A stretch of DNA of 64,000 bases from Microbacterium croceum (GCF_023091245.1 NZ_JAHWXN010000002.1:62001-126000); one strand, 5' to 3'; shown: positions 9,097-19,710, numbered from the stretch's first letter. Numbers and translations: made by a program. The notes: generated from the sequence alone by a model not told the origin.

Positions 9097-9102
9097 TACC
9101 AT
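9097..9102 (+). promoter_or_regulatory. possible -10 box upstream of the nucleotidyltransferase gene
   Basis: TACCAT (9097-9102) would start transcription near 9109, giving a leader of about 60 bases that contains the AGGAG ribosome-binding site at 9160-9164. No good -35 was found. The rest of the 8921-9169 gap shows nothing recognisable. Confidence 0.3.
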
Positions 9103-9169
9103 GAAATTCGGCACGAAGAAGTGTCTGGTCGGTGAACCGATCCTTAACACACCTCTTTTAGGAGCACTC

Positions 9170-9862
9170 GTGACTCTTCAGACCGTCATCCTCGCAGCCG
9201 GAATGGGCTCGCGACTCGGCCGCGCGCTGCCGAAGCCGCTCACCGAGCTGAGCGACGGGCGCACGATCATGCGCCAGCAGCACGACAACATCAAGGCTGC
9301 GTTCGGCTCCGATGCCCGCATCACCACGGTCGTCGGCTACCGCGCCGAGACGATCATCGACGCCTTCCCGTCGGCGAACTACGTGCACAACGAGCGATAC
9401 GACGAGACCAACACGTCGAAGAGCCTGCTGCGCGCCCTCGGCGCGACCGGCAGGGGCGGCGTGCTCTGGATGAACGGCGATGTGGTCTTCGACCCGATGA
9501 TCCTGGGTCGTGCCGCGGCGTTCATCGAGCGTGACCAGTCGTTCGTCACGGTCAACACCTCCAAGGTGAGCGACGAAGAGGTGAAGTACACCGTCACGGC
9601 CGAGGGCTTCATCAAGGAGCTTTCGAAGACCGTCAAGGGCGGACTCGGCGAGGCCGTCGGCATCAACTACATCTCGGCGGCGAGCAAGAAGGCGTTCATG
9701 CGTCAACTGCAGCGCGTCGAAGACCAGGACTACTTCGAGCGCGGACTCGAGCTCGCGATCGCCGAAGACGGCCTCCTGCTCGAGCCGATGGACGTCTCCG
9801 ACCTGTACGCGGTCGAGGTCGACTTCGCGGAAGACCTGGAGCGCGCGAACCTCTTCGTCTGA
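9170..9862 (+). CDS. sugar/choline-phosphate nucleotidyltransferase (LicC-like)
   Basis: A 230-residue single-domain nucleotidyltransferase. The N-terminal LQTVILAAGMGSRLG and KPLTELS form the NTP-binding loop. The segment YDETNTSKSLLRAL followed by the metal site WMNGDVVFD resembles phosphocholine cytidylyltransferases of the LicC type more than hexose-1-phosphate enzymes. GTG 9170 is chosen for the well-placed AGGAG at 9160-9164; an upstream in-frame ATG at 9101 lacks one and would add residues before the conserved loop. It stands alone between an ABC exporter and an unknown gene, and a terminator follows, so its pathway (cell-surface decoration?) is inferred only from family resemblance. 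Confidence 0.75.
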   Translation: MTLQTVILAAGMGSRLGRALPKPLTELSDGRTIMRQQHDNIKAAFGSDARITTVVGYRAETIIDAFPSANYVHNERYDETNTSKSLLRALGATGRGGVLWMNGDVVFDPMILGRAAAFIERDQSFVTVNTSKVSDEEVKYTVTAEGFIKELSKTVKGGLGEAVGINYISAASKKAFMRQLQRVEDQDYFERGLELAIAEDGLLLEPMDVSDLYAVEVDFAEDLERANLFV

Positions 9863-9875
9863 CCCACGTGCTTTC

Positions 9876-9908
9876 AGGGAGCCGCACCCTTTCGGGGTGC
9901 GGCTCCCT
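9876..9908 (+). terminator. hairpin terminator after the nucleotidyltransferase gene
   Basis: A 14-bp stem, AGGGAGCCGCACCC (9876-9889) with its exact complement at 9895-9908, and a 5-base loop. Only a short T-rich stretch follows. Confidence 0.75.
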
Positions 9909-9930
9909 GCGTTTCCGCGGTCTGACTTCA

Positions 9931-9942
9931 TAGGATCAGGAC
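9931..9942 (+). promoter_or_regulatory. leaderless promoter -10 box
   Basis: TAGGAT (9931-9936) lies 6 bases before ATG 9943. Confidence 0.5.
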
Positions 9943-10938
9943 ATGGGCCCCAAGGTGCACAAGATCCACTCCCTCCCGGATGACGCTCCGTGGGACAAGG
10001 GGGTGCCACCTGCGGGTTCTCCCGAGCATCCGTTGATGGTGCGCGGCCTCGACCGCGTGTTGTCGGTCCAACGTCCGCTCGTGCTCGCGCACATCCGCAG
10101 CATCCGGCTGCGCAATCCGCGGGCGACCCCGGCGGAGATCGTGCGCATCCTGGAACGTCGCTACCTTGCCGCTGTGACCACCGGAGGCGCGGCTGTCGGC
10201 GCGACGGCCGTCGTCCCCGGCATCGGCACGGGCATCACGCTGGCGCTCTCCGGCGTCGAGACCGTGGGCTTCGTCGAGTCCACCGCCCTCTTCGCACAGT
10301 CCGTCGCCGAGGTGCACGGCATCGCGATCGCGAACCCCGACCGCGCGCGCGCACTCGTGATGACACTGATGCTCGGCAAGGAAGGTGTCGACCTCGTCGG
10401 CCAGCTCGCCGGTCAGGTCGCCGGACGCGGTGGCAGCCGCTCCAGCTACTGGGGCGAGCTGGTCACCAAGTCTCTCCCCCGTGCGGCAGTCGGCCCGCTC
10501 GTCGACCAGCTCAAGAGCATGTTCGTCAAGCAGTTCGCCGCTCGTGGCGGAGCGTCGTTCCTCGGCAAGGCGCTTCCGTTCGGAGTGGGTGCGGCGATCG
10601 GTGGCGCCGGCAACCACATCCTCGGTCGCCGAGTGCTCACCACCTCGCATCGCGCATTCGGCGCAGCCCCCATCGATCTGCCGCTCGAGCTGGAGCCGGT
10701 GCCAGGCGCCGAGAAGGTCGAGCTGCGGATGCTCCGCGGCGCACGCTACGCCGGCAATGCGGTGGCCGGGGCTGCGGGCACCGCGGCGCGAGGGATCGGA
10801 TGGGCCGGGCACAAGGTGGGCGAGCTGACCGCACGCCGCCGCCGCGGCGCCGGCGCCGAGCTCACCCACGATCTGCGCGGTGATCACGAGCTCCCCTCCG
10901 GTATCGGCGCAGACACCGCGATCGACGCTTCCCGCTGA
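9943..10938 (+). CDS. uncharacterised protein, EcsC-like
   Basis: A 331-residue protein of unknown function. Residues 1-80 are basic and soluble. A glycine-rich hydrophobic stretch follows ([21 protein letters not shown]), then [18 protein letters not shown] and a helix, a pattern resembling the EcsC family. A second Gly/Ala hydrophobic stretch ([18 protein letters not shown]) is near residue 215. The C-terminal 100 residues are rich in Ala, Gly and Arg and end in an acidic tail. It may be membrane-associated. It is flanked by a terminator upstream and by accD5 with its own promoter downstream, so it is probably monocistronic. Confidence 0.6.
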   Translation: MGPKVHKIHSLPDDAPWDKGVPPAGSPEHPLMVRGLDRVLSVQRPLVLAHIRSIRLRNPRATPAEIVRILERRYLAAVTTGGAAVGATAVVPGIGTGITLALSGVETVGFVESTALFAQSVAEVHGIAIANPDRARALVMTLMLGKEGVDLVGQLAGQVAGRGGSRSSYWGELVTKSLPRAAVGPLVDQLKSMFVKQFAARGGASFLGKALPFGVGAAIGGAGNHILGRRVLTTSHRAFGAAPIDLPLELEPVPGAEKVELRMLRGARYAGNAVAGAAGTAARGIGWAGHKVGELTARRRRGAGAELTHDLRGDHELPSGIGADTAIDASR

Positions 10939-11014
10939 CCCGCCTCGTGCGGGTCGCCAAAGGATCGGGCGACCCGTTGTGCCGAGCATCCAACAGACGA
11001 CGCCGAAGCGACGC

Positions 11015-11027
11015 TAGGGTGGAATCC
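11015..11027 (+). promoter_or_regulatory. leaderless promoter -10 box of accD5
   Basis: TAGGGT (11015-11020) lies 7 bases before GTG 11028. Confidence 0.5.
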
Positions 11028-12613
<1,586 letters not shown>

Positions 12614-12617
<4 letters not shown>

Positions 12618-12838
12618 GCGCGCCCCTCGACGAGCAGCCCCCGGCGCTCCAGATCACGCGCGGCAGCGCCACCGAAGAGGAGCTCGCTGCCCTCATCGCG
12701 GTCGTCACCGACGCGTACTCGCACGAGACGGAGGACGCGGTGGCCGAGGAGCCGCGCGTCTCGGCGTGGACGCGCACGCAGCGGTCGCTGCGCACACCGC
12801 TGCGCCGCGACATCCCCTGGGGGCGCTTCTCCGGCTGA
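12614..12838 (+). CDS. accE: acyl-CoA carboxylase epsilon subunit
   Basis: A 74-residue protein matching the actinobacterial AccE/PccE family, the small subunit that helps assemble the alpha and beta subunits. Diagnostic features are [18 protein letters not shown] in the N-terminal half and the C-terminal [21 protein letters not shown]. The GTG start overlaps the accD5 stop (GTGA), so the two are translationally coupled. Its end converges on the alpha-mannosidase gene with only 7 bases between stops. Confidence 0.9.
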
Positions 12839-12845
12839 GACGGCC

Positions 12846-15800
12846 TCAGAGCCGCGGCGCGGTGAACCGCAGGGTGACCAGCTGGAAGGCACGCAGATCC
12901 ACCCGGGTACCTCCTGCGCTGGACAGATCCAGCGCCGTAGCCGGGATCTCCCGCTCGATCAGGTCGGTCTCGATGACCGTGTCGAACGAGAACGAGGGCG
13001 TCACCGTCGCCGATGCCCGACCGCCGTGCGCCTCGTAGAGCCGCACGATCACATCGCCGCTGCGGTCCTCCGCGAGCTTCACGGCTTCGATGACGACAGC
13101 GTCCGACGACACCTCGATCAGTGGAGCGACCGGACCCGCTCCCTTGACCGCACGCAACGGCAGGTTGAGGCGATACCCCTCCTGCACGGCATCCGCGATC
13201 GAGGCGCCGGGGCGCACGCTCACTCGGAACGTGTGCTCGCCCTGGTCCGCCTCGGGGTCCGGATACAGCGGCGCCCGCAGCAACGAGAGCCGCACCGTCG
13301 TCGCCGTGCCCCCTCCGGCACGCGGCACGCGCGTGATGTCGTGCCCGTAGGTCGAATCGTTCGCGATCGACACCCCGAAGCCGGGCTCACCGACGTGGAC
13401 CCAGCGATGCGCGACCGTCTCGAATCTCGCCATGTCCCAGGACGTGTTGGCGTGAGTCGGGCGATGCACATGGCCGAACTGGATCTCGGATGTCGCGCGT
13501 TCCGTGTGCACATCGAGCGGGAAGGCCAGTTTGAGGAGCTTCTGGCGCTCGTGCCAGTCGACGGTCGTGTCGATGTCGAGGGCATGGCCCCCGGCGGCCA
13601 GCGTCAGAGCCTGCGTGATCCGCGAACCCCCCAGCTCGCGGACCACGCAGACGATCGCCGCCGATGCGTGCGGGACGATGTCGATCGAGACCACGTCCGT
13701 CACGTCGACGACGTGACGCCGGTAGTGCTCATCGATGTCCCAGGCATCCCACTGCGTCGGCGTATCGCGATGCAGCTGCAAGAGGTTCCCCCGCTCTCCA
13801 GCCGCAATCGCCTGCCTCCCGGTCGCGCGGACGACGAGTGACGTCACCAGACCCGCGTCGTCGATCGAGACCGTGAGGTGCTCGTTCTCCAACACGAAGC
13901 CGTCCGTCGTCCGCGTGACCCCCGCAGAGGCCCCAGACCTCTGCGCGGCGGCGATCCCCATCGCCGCCGCTCCCTCCCTGGCATAAGGCCCCGGGTTGGC
14001 GACGAGCTCGGAGTCGCCCGAACCGGCCACGATCGCCAAGGACCCTGCGATGATGCGCTCCGTCGAGGCGATGACCTCGGCGTAGCGACGTTCCGCTTCC
14101 CGGTGGACCCAGCCGATCGAGCTGCCGGGGAGGATGTCGTGGAACTGCTGCAGCAGCACGGTCTCCCATGCCTCCTGCAGTTCCTCGTACGGATATGCGG
14201 CACCGCGCAGCGCCGCCGCCGTCGCCCAGAGCTCGGCCTCCCGGAGCGCGTGCTCGCTGCGCCGGTTGCCCCGCTTGGTGCGGGCTTGAGAGGTATAGGT
14301 GCCACGGTGGAATTCGAGGTACATCTCACCGATCCACACCGGCGGCTCGCGGTACTCGGCCTCCGCCATCTCAAAGAAGTGCCGCGGCGAGGAGAGCAGG
14401 ACCGTCGGCGAGCCCTCGAGCGAGCGCAGGCGGGATGCCGCCGCCAGCATCTCCCGGTTGGGTCCGCCGCCGCCGTCGCCGTAGCCGAACGGCACCAGCG
14501 AGGTGTTCGCCGCGCCCTTCTCGGCGTACTGGCGCTCGGCTCTGGCCAGTTCCGCACCGGTGAGCTCCGCGTTGTAGGTGTCGACGGGTGGGAAGTGCGT
14601 GAAGATGCGCGTGCCATCTGTTCCCTCCCACTGGAAGGTGTGGTGCGGCATGACGTTCGTCTCGTTCCACGACATCTTCTGCGTCAGCATCCAGCGCGAT
14701 CCCGCGGCTCTCGCAATCTGCGGGAGCGCGGCCGAGTACCCGAAGGAGTCCGGCAGCCACACATCGAGCGGCTCGACACCGAACTCCTCGAGGAAGAAGA
14801 GCTTGCCCCGGAGGAACTGCCGCACGAGCGCCTCTCCGCCAGGCATATTGGTGTCGGACTCCACCCACATTCCTCCGGCCGGGTGGAAGCGGCCGGCGGC
14901 GACCGCCGTGCGGATCCGTTCGAACAGCTCGGGCTGGAAGCGCTTCATCCACGCATACTGCTGCGCCGAGGACGCGGCGAAGGAGAACTCGGCGTCCTCC
15001 TCCTGCAGCGAGAGGACGTTGGAGAACGTGCGGGCGACTTTGCGTTGGGTCTCGCGGACGGGCCACAGCCAGGCGGAATCGATGTGCGCGTGCCCCACAG
15101 CGTGCACCGAGTGCGCGGATCCGGATGCCGGCCGCGCCAGGACATCGGCCAGGGCTGCCCGCGCGTCCTGCGCGGTACCCGCGATGTCCTCGGGATCGCT
15201 GACATCGACCATCCGCTCGAGCGCGCGGAGGATCTCGGCATGCCGTGGGGACGAGGGCGACAACTCCCCCAGCAGTCCGCGCAGCACCGCGACATCCTGC
15301 ACGAGCTCCCAGACCGTCACATCCCGCACCACGACATCCGCGCGACGGAAGACGTAGAGCGGCTCGTCGCCCGCGGTGTCCCACTCGCCCAGCGGTGTGG
15401 GGCGGAAGTTGCGGAAACCGTCGGCCACATCGGGGTTGGCCGCTGCCTCGAGGTAGAGCTCGATCGGATCGCCCGGCGCCCCATCCAACGGCACATGCGC
15501 GTTGCGGGGCTCGACGGCCTTGACGATGGTTCCGTCCGGCCGGTAGACCGTGCCTTCGCACTGGAAGCCCGGTTCTGCGGCGACAAAGCCCAGATCGAAG
15601 ACGAGTTCAGCGTGCTGACCGGGTGCCACCTCCGGAACAGTGCCGCTGACACGCACCCACAGGGTGCTCCAGGCCCGCCCCCAACGGGTGCCCACGGAGA
15701 ACGGTTCATAGTCCTGCGCCACCGCGTCGCGGAACGGTACCGGCTCTCCCGGTGCCGCCCAGGCCGCGAGTTCCAGCGCGATCGATCGGGCGTACACGGC

Positions 15801-15866
15801 CGGCAGCAGCCGCTCGGCTTCGAAGCGGCGAATGCGCGCCTGTACGAGTTCGGAGTTGTCGTGCAT
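12846..15866 (-). CDS. GH38 alpha-mannosidase
   Basis: A 1006-residue cytoplasmic glycoside hydrolase family 38 enzyme that removes alpha-linked mannose from glycans or mannans. The catalytic domain shows the zinc/substrate motif HIDSAWLWPVRET, the nucleophile aspartate in VWLPDSFGYSAALPQ, and WNETNVMPHHTF; beta-rich C-terminal domains follow. No signal peptide is present. ATG 15866 is chosen for the upstream GGAAG and agreement with family N-termini; an in-frame extension to 15911 would run through the promoter. A ROK regulator is encoded directly upstream on the same strand. No sugar importer gene is nearby, so uptake of its substrate must depend on other loci. Confidence 0.92.
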   Translation of the reverse strand: MHDNSELVQARIRRFEAERLLPAVYARSIALELAAWAAPGEPVPFRDAVAQDYEPFSVGTRWGRAWSTLWVRVSGTVPEVAPGQHAELVFDLGFVAAEPGFQCEGTVYRPDGTIVKAVEPRNAHVPLDGAPGDPIELYLEAAANPDVADGFRNFRPTPLGEWDTAGDEPLYVFRRADVVVRDVTVWELVQDVAVLRGLLGELSPSSPRHAEILRALERMVDVSDPEDIAGTAQDARAALADVLARPASGSAHSVHAVGHAHIDSAWLWPVRETQRKVARTFSNVLSLQEEDAEFSFAASSAQQYAWMKRFQPELFERIRTAVAAGRFHPAGGMWVESDTNMPGGEALVRQFLRGKLFFLEEFGVEPLDVWLPDSFGYSAALPQIARAAGSRWMLTQKMSWNETNVMPHHTFQWEGTDGTRIFTHFPPVDTYNAELTGAELARAERQYAEKGAANTSLVPFGYGDGGGGPNREMLAAASRLRSLEGSPTVLLSSPRHFFEMAEAEYREPPVWIGEMYLEFHRGTYTSQARTKRGNRRSEHALREAELWATAAALRGAAYPYEELQEAWETVLLQQFHDILPGSSIGWVHREAERRYAEVIASTERIIAGSLAIVAGSGDSELVANPGPYAREGAAAMGIAAAQRSGASAGVTRTTDGFVLENEHLTVSIDDAGLVTSLVVRATGRQAIAAGERGNLLQLHRDTPTQWDAWDIDEHYRRHVVDVTDVVSIDIVPHASAAIVCVVRELGGSRITQALTLAAGGHALDIDTTVDWHERQKLLKLAFPLDVHTERATSEIQFGHVHRPTHANTSWDMARFETVAHRWVHVGEPGFGVSIANDSTYGHDITRVPRAGGGTATTVRLSLLRAPLYPDPEADQGEHTFRVSVRPGASIADAVQEGYRLNLPLRAVKGAGPVAPLIEVSSDAVVIEAVKLAEDRSGDVIVRLYEAHGGRASATVTPSFSFDTVIETDLIEREIPATALDLSSAGGTRVDLRAFQLVTLRFTAPRL

Positions 15867-15902
15867 CACACGCTTCCGTTTGGAGAGAGAGGGGGATGAG
15901 AA

Positions 15903-15933
15903 ATAATACATCGATTAGACTTATCGATGTCAA
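15903..15933 (-). promoter_or_regulatory. alpha-mannosidase promoter overlapped by an ACATCGAT-N7-ATCGATGT operator
   Basis: On the minus strand a perfect -35 TTGACA (15928-15933) and a -10 TATTAT (15903-15908) are spaced by 19 bases. An inverted repeat, ACATCGAT at 15908-15915 and ATCGATGT at 15923-15930, fills the space between them and touches both boxes. Bound protein would block polymerase. The ROK protein encoded next door is the obvious candidate, which is an inference from position. Confidence 0.65.
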
Positions 15934-15969
15934 GAGCTTTCTCGACCGCGTCCGCCGCGCACCGCGCGG

Positions 15970-17202
15970 TCAGGTCTCCAGGAGCAGGTCGGAGGTGCGC
16001 GGCGACAGCACGGAGTCCAGCACCACGCACGCCGCCCCCACCGCTCCCACGTCATCTCCTACGACGCTCCCATCCACCGGCAATGCGTGCACGGCGCGCG
16101 TCGCGCTGAGCCGGTCGAGTCGCACCGGCATCTCCTGCAGATAGACAGGCGCCAGCCGCGACCAGAAGGGCCCGCCCATCACCACCCTGTCCACATCGAG
16201 CATGTTGGTCAGCGCCGCGACGAGCACCGTCATGTGCGCCGCTGCCTGTCGCAGCACACGCTGCGCCGCCGCGTCGCCAGAGGCGGCACGGTCGCACAGC
16301 AGGGTGAAGCGGGTGTCGACGGCCTCTGCATCGTTGACCTCCCGGTCGTCCGGGAAGACGCCGGCCGCCTCCGCCTGCTCCACGATCGCCTGAGGAGTGC
16401 ACACCACCTCCACGCAGCCCCGATACCCGCACGTGCACGCAGGGCCATCGGGGTCGACGATGATGTGACCGACCTCGCCGAAGTTCCGCGAACTCCCGCG
16501 CACCACCTCACCGTCGCGCGCCAGAGCAGCGCCGATCCCGGTGCCGAGATAGATCAGCACGAAAGAGTCGTCGGGCGGACCGTGCCTGGTCCACAGCTCG
16601 CCCACCGCAGCAGCCGTCGTGTCCTTCTCCAGCGTGACCTCGAATCCGGTCGCCTCGGCGAGCACCGCCCGCAGCGGCACTCGATGCCACCCGGGGAGCT
16701 TGGGCGGATCGATCACGGTGCCCCGCGCCGCGTCCAGAGGACCAGGTGCCGCGACCCCGACGCCCGCGATCAGACCCCGGTCGACACCGGATACGTCGAT
16801 GAGCGACCCGATGGTCGCCGCCATGGCGTCGACGATGTGCCGCGGATCGGCCGCGGGAGTCCGCGTCGTGATGCGCCGCACCACGGCACCGGTGAGATCG
16901 AGAAGCACGAACGTCATCACCGCGGGATCGAGATGCACGCCCACCGAGTACCGGCTCTCCGCGATCATGCGCAAGGTGACGCGGGGCTTACCAGGACCGT
17001 TGATCGTGCGCCCGGCCTCGGCGATGAGGCCGTCTGCAAGGAGACGACGGGTGATGTTCGTGACCGTCTGTGCAGACAGCCGAGTCGCCTCGACGAGCTC
17101 TGTCCTGCTCAGTCCGGTACCGGACTGGCGAATGGCTTCCAGGATCACCGACTGATTGAAGTCGCCCATCCGTGGAAGGTTGGTACCGCGACGCATTCCC
17201 AT
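15970..17202 (-). CDS. ROK family transcriptional regulator
   Basis: A 410-residue repressor of the NagC/XylR-type ROK family. A winged-helix DNA-binding domain lies at about residues 12-75 (GDFNQSVILEAIRQSGTGLS, SAQTVTNITRRLLADG). It is followed by a sugar-kinase-like effector domain with LGTGIGAAL and the zinc motif CTCGYRGCVEVVC. ATG 17202 has GGGAGG 8-9 bases upstream (about 17211-17216). The gene ends about 100 bases before the GH38 alpha-mannosidase, whose promoter carries a palindromic operator, so control of mannoside use is likely. Longer in-frame extensions upstream would run through the hairpin region and are rejected. Confidence 0.9.
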   Translation of the reverse strand: MGMRRGTNLPRMGDFNQSVILEAIRQSGTGLSRTELVEATRLSAQTVTNITRRLLADGLIAEAGRTINGPGKPRVTLRMIAESRYSVGVHLDPAVMTFVLLDLTGAVVRRITTRTPAADPRHIVDAMAATIGSLIDVSGVDRGLIAGVGVAAPGPLDAARGTVIDPPKLPGWHRVPLRAVLAEATGFEVTLEKDTTAAAVGELWTRHGPPDDSFVLIYLGTGIGAALARDGEVVRGSSRNFGEVGHIIVDPDGPACTCGYRGCVEVVCTPQAIVEQAEAAGVFPDDREVNDAEAVDTRFTLLCDRAASGDAAAQRVLRQAAAHMTVLVAALTNMLDVDRVVMGGPFWSRLAPVYLQEMPVRLDRLSATRAVHALPVDGSVVGDDVGAVGAACVVLDSVLSPRTSDLLLET

Positions 17203-17347
17203 CGTCCAATCCTCCCTCATCATGCCCCGAAACGTGTCCCCCAAAATACCTACAGACAACCTTTGATCGACCGAGGAGACTAATGGGGACGCTTCGCGTT
17301 CGGCTGTTCTCTCTATCCCAGGGTAGATAGACGTAGAACGGCCACCA

Positions 17348-17374
17348 GCGGTCGGTTTTCGGGTAACCGACCGC
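17348..17374 (-). terminator. hairpin 1 of 3 downstream of the two-component operon
   Basis: A 10-bp stem, GCGGTCGGTT (17348-17357) with AACCGACCGC (17365-17374), and a 7-base loop. It lies between the two-component operon and the ROK gene, both on the minus strand. Confidence 0.55.
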
Positions 17375-17376
17375 AT

Positions 17377-17409
17377 GGCGAGGGGTGGGCGGCTTCGCCG
17401 CCCCTCGCC
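17377..17409 (-). terminator. hairpin 2 of 3 downstream of the two-component operon
   Basis: Outer stem GGCGAGGGG (17377-17385) with CCCCTCGCC (17401-17409). Inner stem CGGC/GCCG with a 3-base loop and a 4-base bulge. Confidence 0.5.
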
Positions 17410-17434
17410 CACTCTCTGTCCTCGACTCCGACCT

Positions 17435-17460
17435 CCTCCCTCGGCCGGAGCCGAGGGAGG
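17435..17460 (-). terminator. hairpin 3 of 3 downstream of the two-component operon
   Basis: An 11-bp stem, CCTCCCTCGGC (17435-17445) with its complement at 17450-17460, and a 4-base loop. It begins 14 bases beyond the stop codon at 17474 in the direction of transcription, so it is the most likely terminator of the operon. Confidence 0.65.
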
Positions 17461-17473
17461 CGTAGCACGACGT

Positions 17474-18484
17474 TCAGTCCGTCGTGGCCTCACGCGCGAT
17501 CTCGTGCCAGAGGTCGACCGCGTCATCGTCTCGCGACGAGCCGGAGCTCGCGCGACCGACGACCGTCACCGCGACCCGAGGATCGTTGGAGGACCGGATG
17601 ATCAATCGTCCCGCTTGCGCTGTGCGCAGAACCACGGCGAGCTCGTCCCGGATCTCGGCTCGACGATCCTCCGCGATGCCGTCGAGGCCGCCCTCGTCGA
17701 AGACGGTGACGATCACACCACGTCGCCGGGCGTCCTCGATCGCATCACGCACCGCGTCGTTGAGGAGATCTGCGCCGCGCAGTTCGTCGCGAAGACGCCC
17801 TTCGGCGAGACGCGCCTCCAAGCGCTCATCGGCTGTCAGGCTGCCTCGGGAGGCCACGACGCGGCTCAGCACGGGCCCTGCCACGGCGAGCGCGAACTGC
17901 GTGCGCAACCGCCTCTCACGCTGACGCACCAGCTGGGTCGCGTGCCAGGCGGAGACCGCCTGCTGGATCTCCGCCAGTCGCGCGGTGTCGCGGATCGCCT
18001 TGTCCCAGAACAGGACGAGCAGCTGAGCGACCACAACCCACATGATCGAGCCGACCAGACCCAGGTTCAGCGCCACGCCGAGGCCCAGGTAGCCCGCAGA
18101 GGCGGCCACGAGCACGGCGACGGTCAGCCATCCGACCAGGAACCGCCGTCGCACGACGCAGACGATGCCGAACAGACCGAGTCCACCGATGTACCAGGTC
18201 GCGAACGGAGCGGTGCGCGCGCTCTCATCCAGCGAGAGGGTCACCAGCGGCGGTACGAAGAGGCAGGCCAGGAGGGACAGCAACGCCGTCCACAGCGGCA
18301 TCCGCACCGAGATGGCCGAGTCCCAGAGGATCGCGATGAGGACCACGACCAGGTACAGCGCGATCGCCAGCACCATCAGCACCGGCGCGGTCGGTTGCAC
18401 CGTCCACCAGATGGAGCGGGCGACGAAGTACATGGCGAAACCGACCGCGAGCGAGGTGGCGACGCTGCGCACCGTGCGGTTCAT
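17474..18484 (-). CDS. membrane protein of the two-component operon, possible degenerate histidine kinase
   Basis: A 336-residue protein of unknown function. The N-terminal half has about five hydrophobic segments (for example VLMVLAIALYLVVVLIAIL). The C-terminal half is soluble: a long charged helix (QRERRLRTQF ... LEARLAEGRLRDEL) and then strands ending in VAVTVVGRA. This overall plan mirrors the sensor kinase encoded just upstream, but no phospho-acceptor HDSV motif and no DTGPGF-type ATP-binding box is visible. The ATG at 18484 overlaps the kinase stop codon (ATGA), so the proteins are co-translated. It could be a pseudokinase partner or an unrelated sensor. Confidence 0.6.
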   Translation of the reverse strand: MNRTVRSVATSLAVGFAMYFVARSIWWTVQPTAPVLMVLAIALYLVVVLIAILWDSAISVRMPLWTALLSLLACLFVPPLVTLSLDESARTAPFATWYIGGLGLFGIVCVVRRRFLVGWLTVAVLVAASAGYLGLGVALNLGLVGSIMWVVVAQLLVLFWDKAIRDTARLAEIQQAVSAWHATQLVRQRERRLRTQFALAVAGPVLSRVVASRGSLTADERLEARLAEGRLRDELRGADLLNDAVRDAIEDARRRGVIVTVFDEGGLDGIAEDRRAEIRDELAVVLRTAQAGRLIIRSSNDPRVAVTVVGRASSGSSRDDDAVDLWHEIAREATTD

Positions 18485-19710
18485 GAGCGCTCCCACCCGA
18501 GAGTGACCGTCGTCCCCTGCGCGCCGGAGACGATGTCCGCCGTGCCGGCGACACCGGCCATGCGCGCGAAGATCGATGCGCTGATGCCCAGCCGATCAGG
18601 GCCGATCGTGTCGATGTCGAAGCCGGGACCGGTGTCCGAGATCGCAACGATGATCCCTTCATCCCCCCGACCTGTCGCGACGATATGGAGTCCGCGCCCC
18701 TGCGCATGCGCCACCGCGTTGCCGATCGCCTGCCGCGCAGCCAGGACGAGGGCGCGCGCCACACGTCCGGGGATCAGGCCGATGCCGCCGCGCTCCTCCA
18801 CGATCGCATCGGCGCCGAGCTCCGACAACGCCCGGCGCAGCTCGATCACGATCTGCGAGATGCCGACGGGCTCGTCGCTGCCTTCCTGCGCGACGGCCGC
18901 CTCGGTGTTGGCCAGACGGGTCAGCGCCTCGCGTGCCATCGCGACCGCGAGCTCTCGAGCGCGTTCGCTCTCCGCCCGCTCCGCGGCGATGAGCGCGGCC
19001 AGCACACTGTCGTGCATCAGAGCAGACATCGCCACACGCTCCTCTTCCGCGGCCGCAGCAGCCGCGGCAGAGGCGTAGGAGGCGACGGCGCGCCCTCGCG
19101 CATCGTCGACGCCGGCTGCGACGGAGCGGAACATCCATCCGAGTGCGACGATCACGATGCCCAGGATCAGCGTGAACGAGACGTCGAAGGCGGTTGTGAT
19201 CCAGAAGTCGCGGGAGAAGCTCCCCTGCACCAGCCGCACGTATCCGTAGATGAACGGCAGACCCGCCGCCCACGCGATCTGCAGGCGGATCGGGAAGGCG
19301 AGCATTGCCGCGACCACGCAGACGTTGACCAGGAAGAAGATCCACGGCTGATCTCCTGCTCCCCCCGGGGGGACCACGATCGGCCAGGCGGCGAGCGCGA
19401 GCACGTAGGAGACCGCGAAGGACCCCGCGGCGATGGAGACCCATCGGCCGAGGATGCATGCGACCAGCATCGCAGCCAGGGGGATGAAGACGACGAGGAG
19501 AACGATGATCTGCGGCACATCGCCGCGGGAGAAGGAACCGACGGCAGCCACGAAGGCCTGTGCGCCCAGAGTCGCGGAACCGATCGCCACCACGGTCGCC
19601 AGGATCCGCTCCATGCGCTTTCCTGTGAAGCGCTCGAACTCCGTCTCCGCCGTGCCGGGAGAAGGGATCTTGCTCCACGCCTCGCGGATGTCGAGCGCGT
19701 CAGTGGCCAC
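18481..19710 (-). CDS. NarL-class sensor histidine kinase
   Basis: A 409-residue sensor kinase. About six hydrophobic segments span residues 33-195 with little extracytoplasmic sequence. The HisKA_3-type dimerisation helix carries the phospho-acceptor H233 in MSALMHDSVLAAL. The ATPase domain has the N-box AIGNAVAHA and the G-box SDTGPGFD. GTG 19710 overlaps the end of the response regulator gene by 11 bases; a long in-frame extension upstream is antisense-like and rejected. It pairs with the LuxR-type regulator upstream. The signal is unknown. Confidence 0.85.
   Translation of the reverse strand: MATDALDIREAWSKIPSPGTAETEFERFTGKRMERILATVVAIGSATLGAQAFVAAVGSFSRGDVPQIIVLLVVFIPLAAMLVACILGRWVSIAAGSFAVSYVLALAAWPIVVPPGGAGDQPWIFFLVNVCVVAAMLAFPIRLQIAWAAGLPFIYGYVRLVQGSFSRDFWITTAFDVSFTLILGIVIVALGWMFRSVAAGVDDARGRAVASYASAAAAAAAEEERVAMSALMHDSVLAALIAAERAESERARELAVAMAREALTRLANTEAAVAQEGSDEPVGISQIVIELRRALSELGADAIVEERGGIGLIPGRVARALVLAARQAIGNAVAHAQGRGLHIVATGRGDEGIIVAISDTGPGFDIDTIGPDRLGISASIFARMAGVAGTADIVSGAQGTTVTLGWERS

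Noticed and set aside
7842..9104. A long Ala-rich open reading frame on the plus strand opposite the H1-like tail
   Set aside because: It is the antisense of the GC-biased Ala/Lys repeats; no ribosome site, and the ABC fusion frame has recognisable domains.
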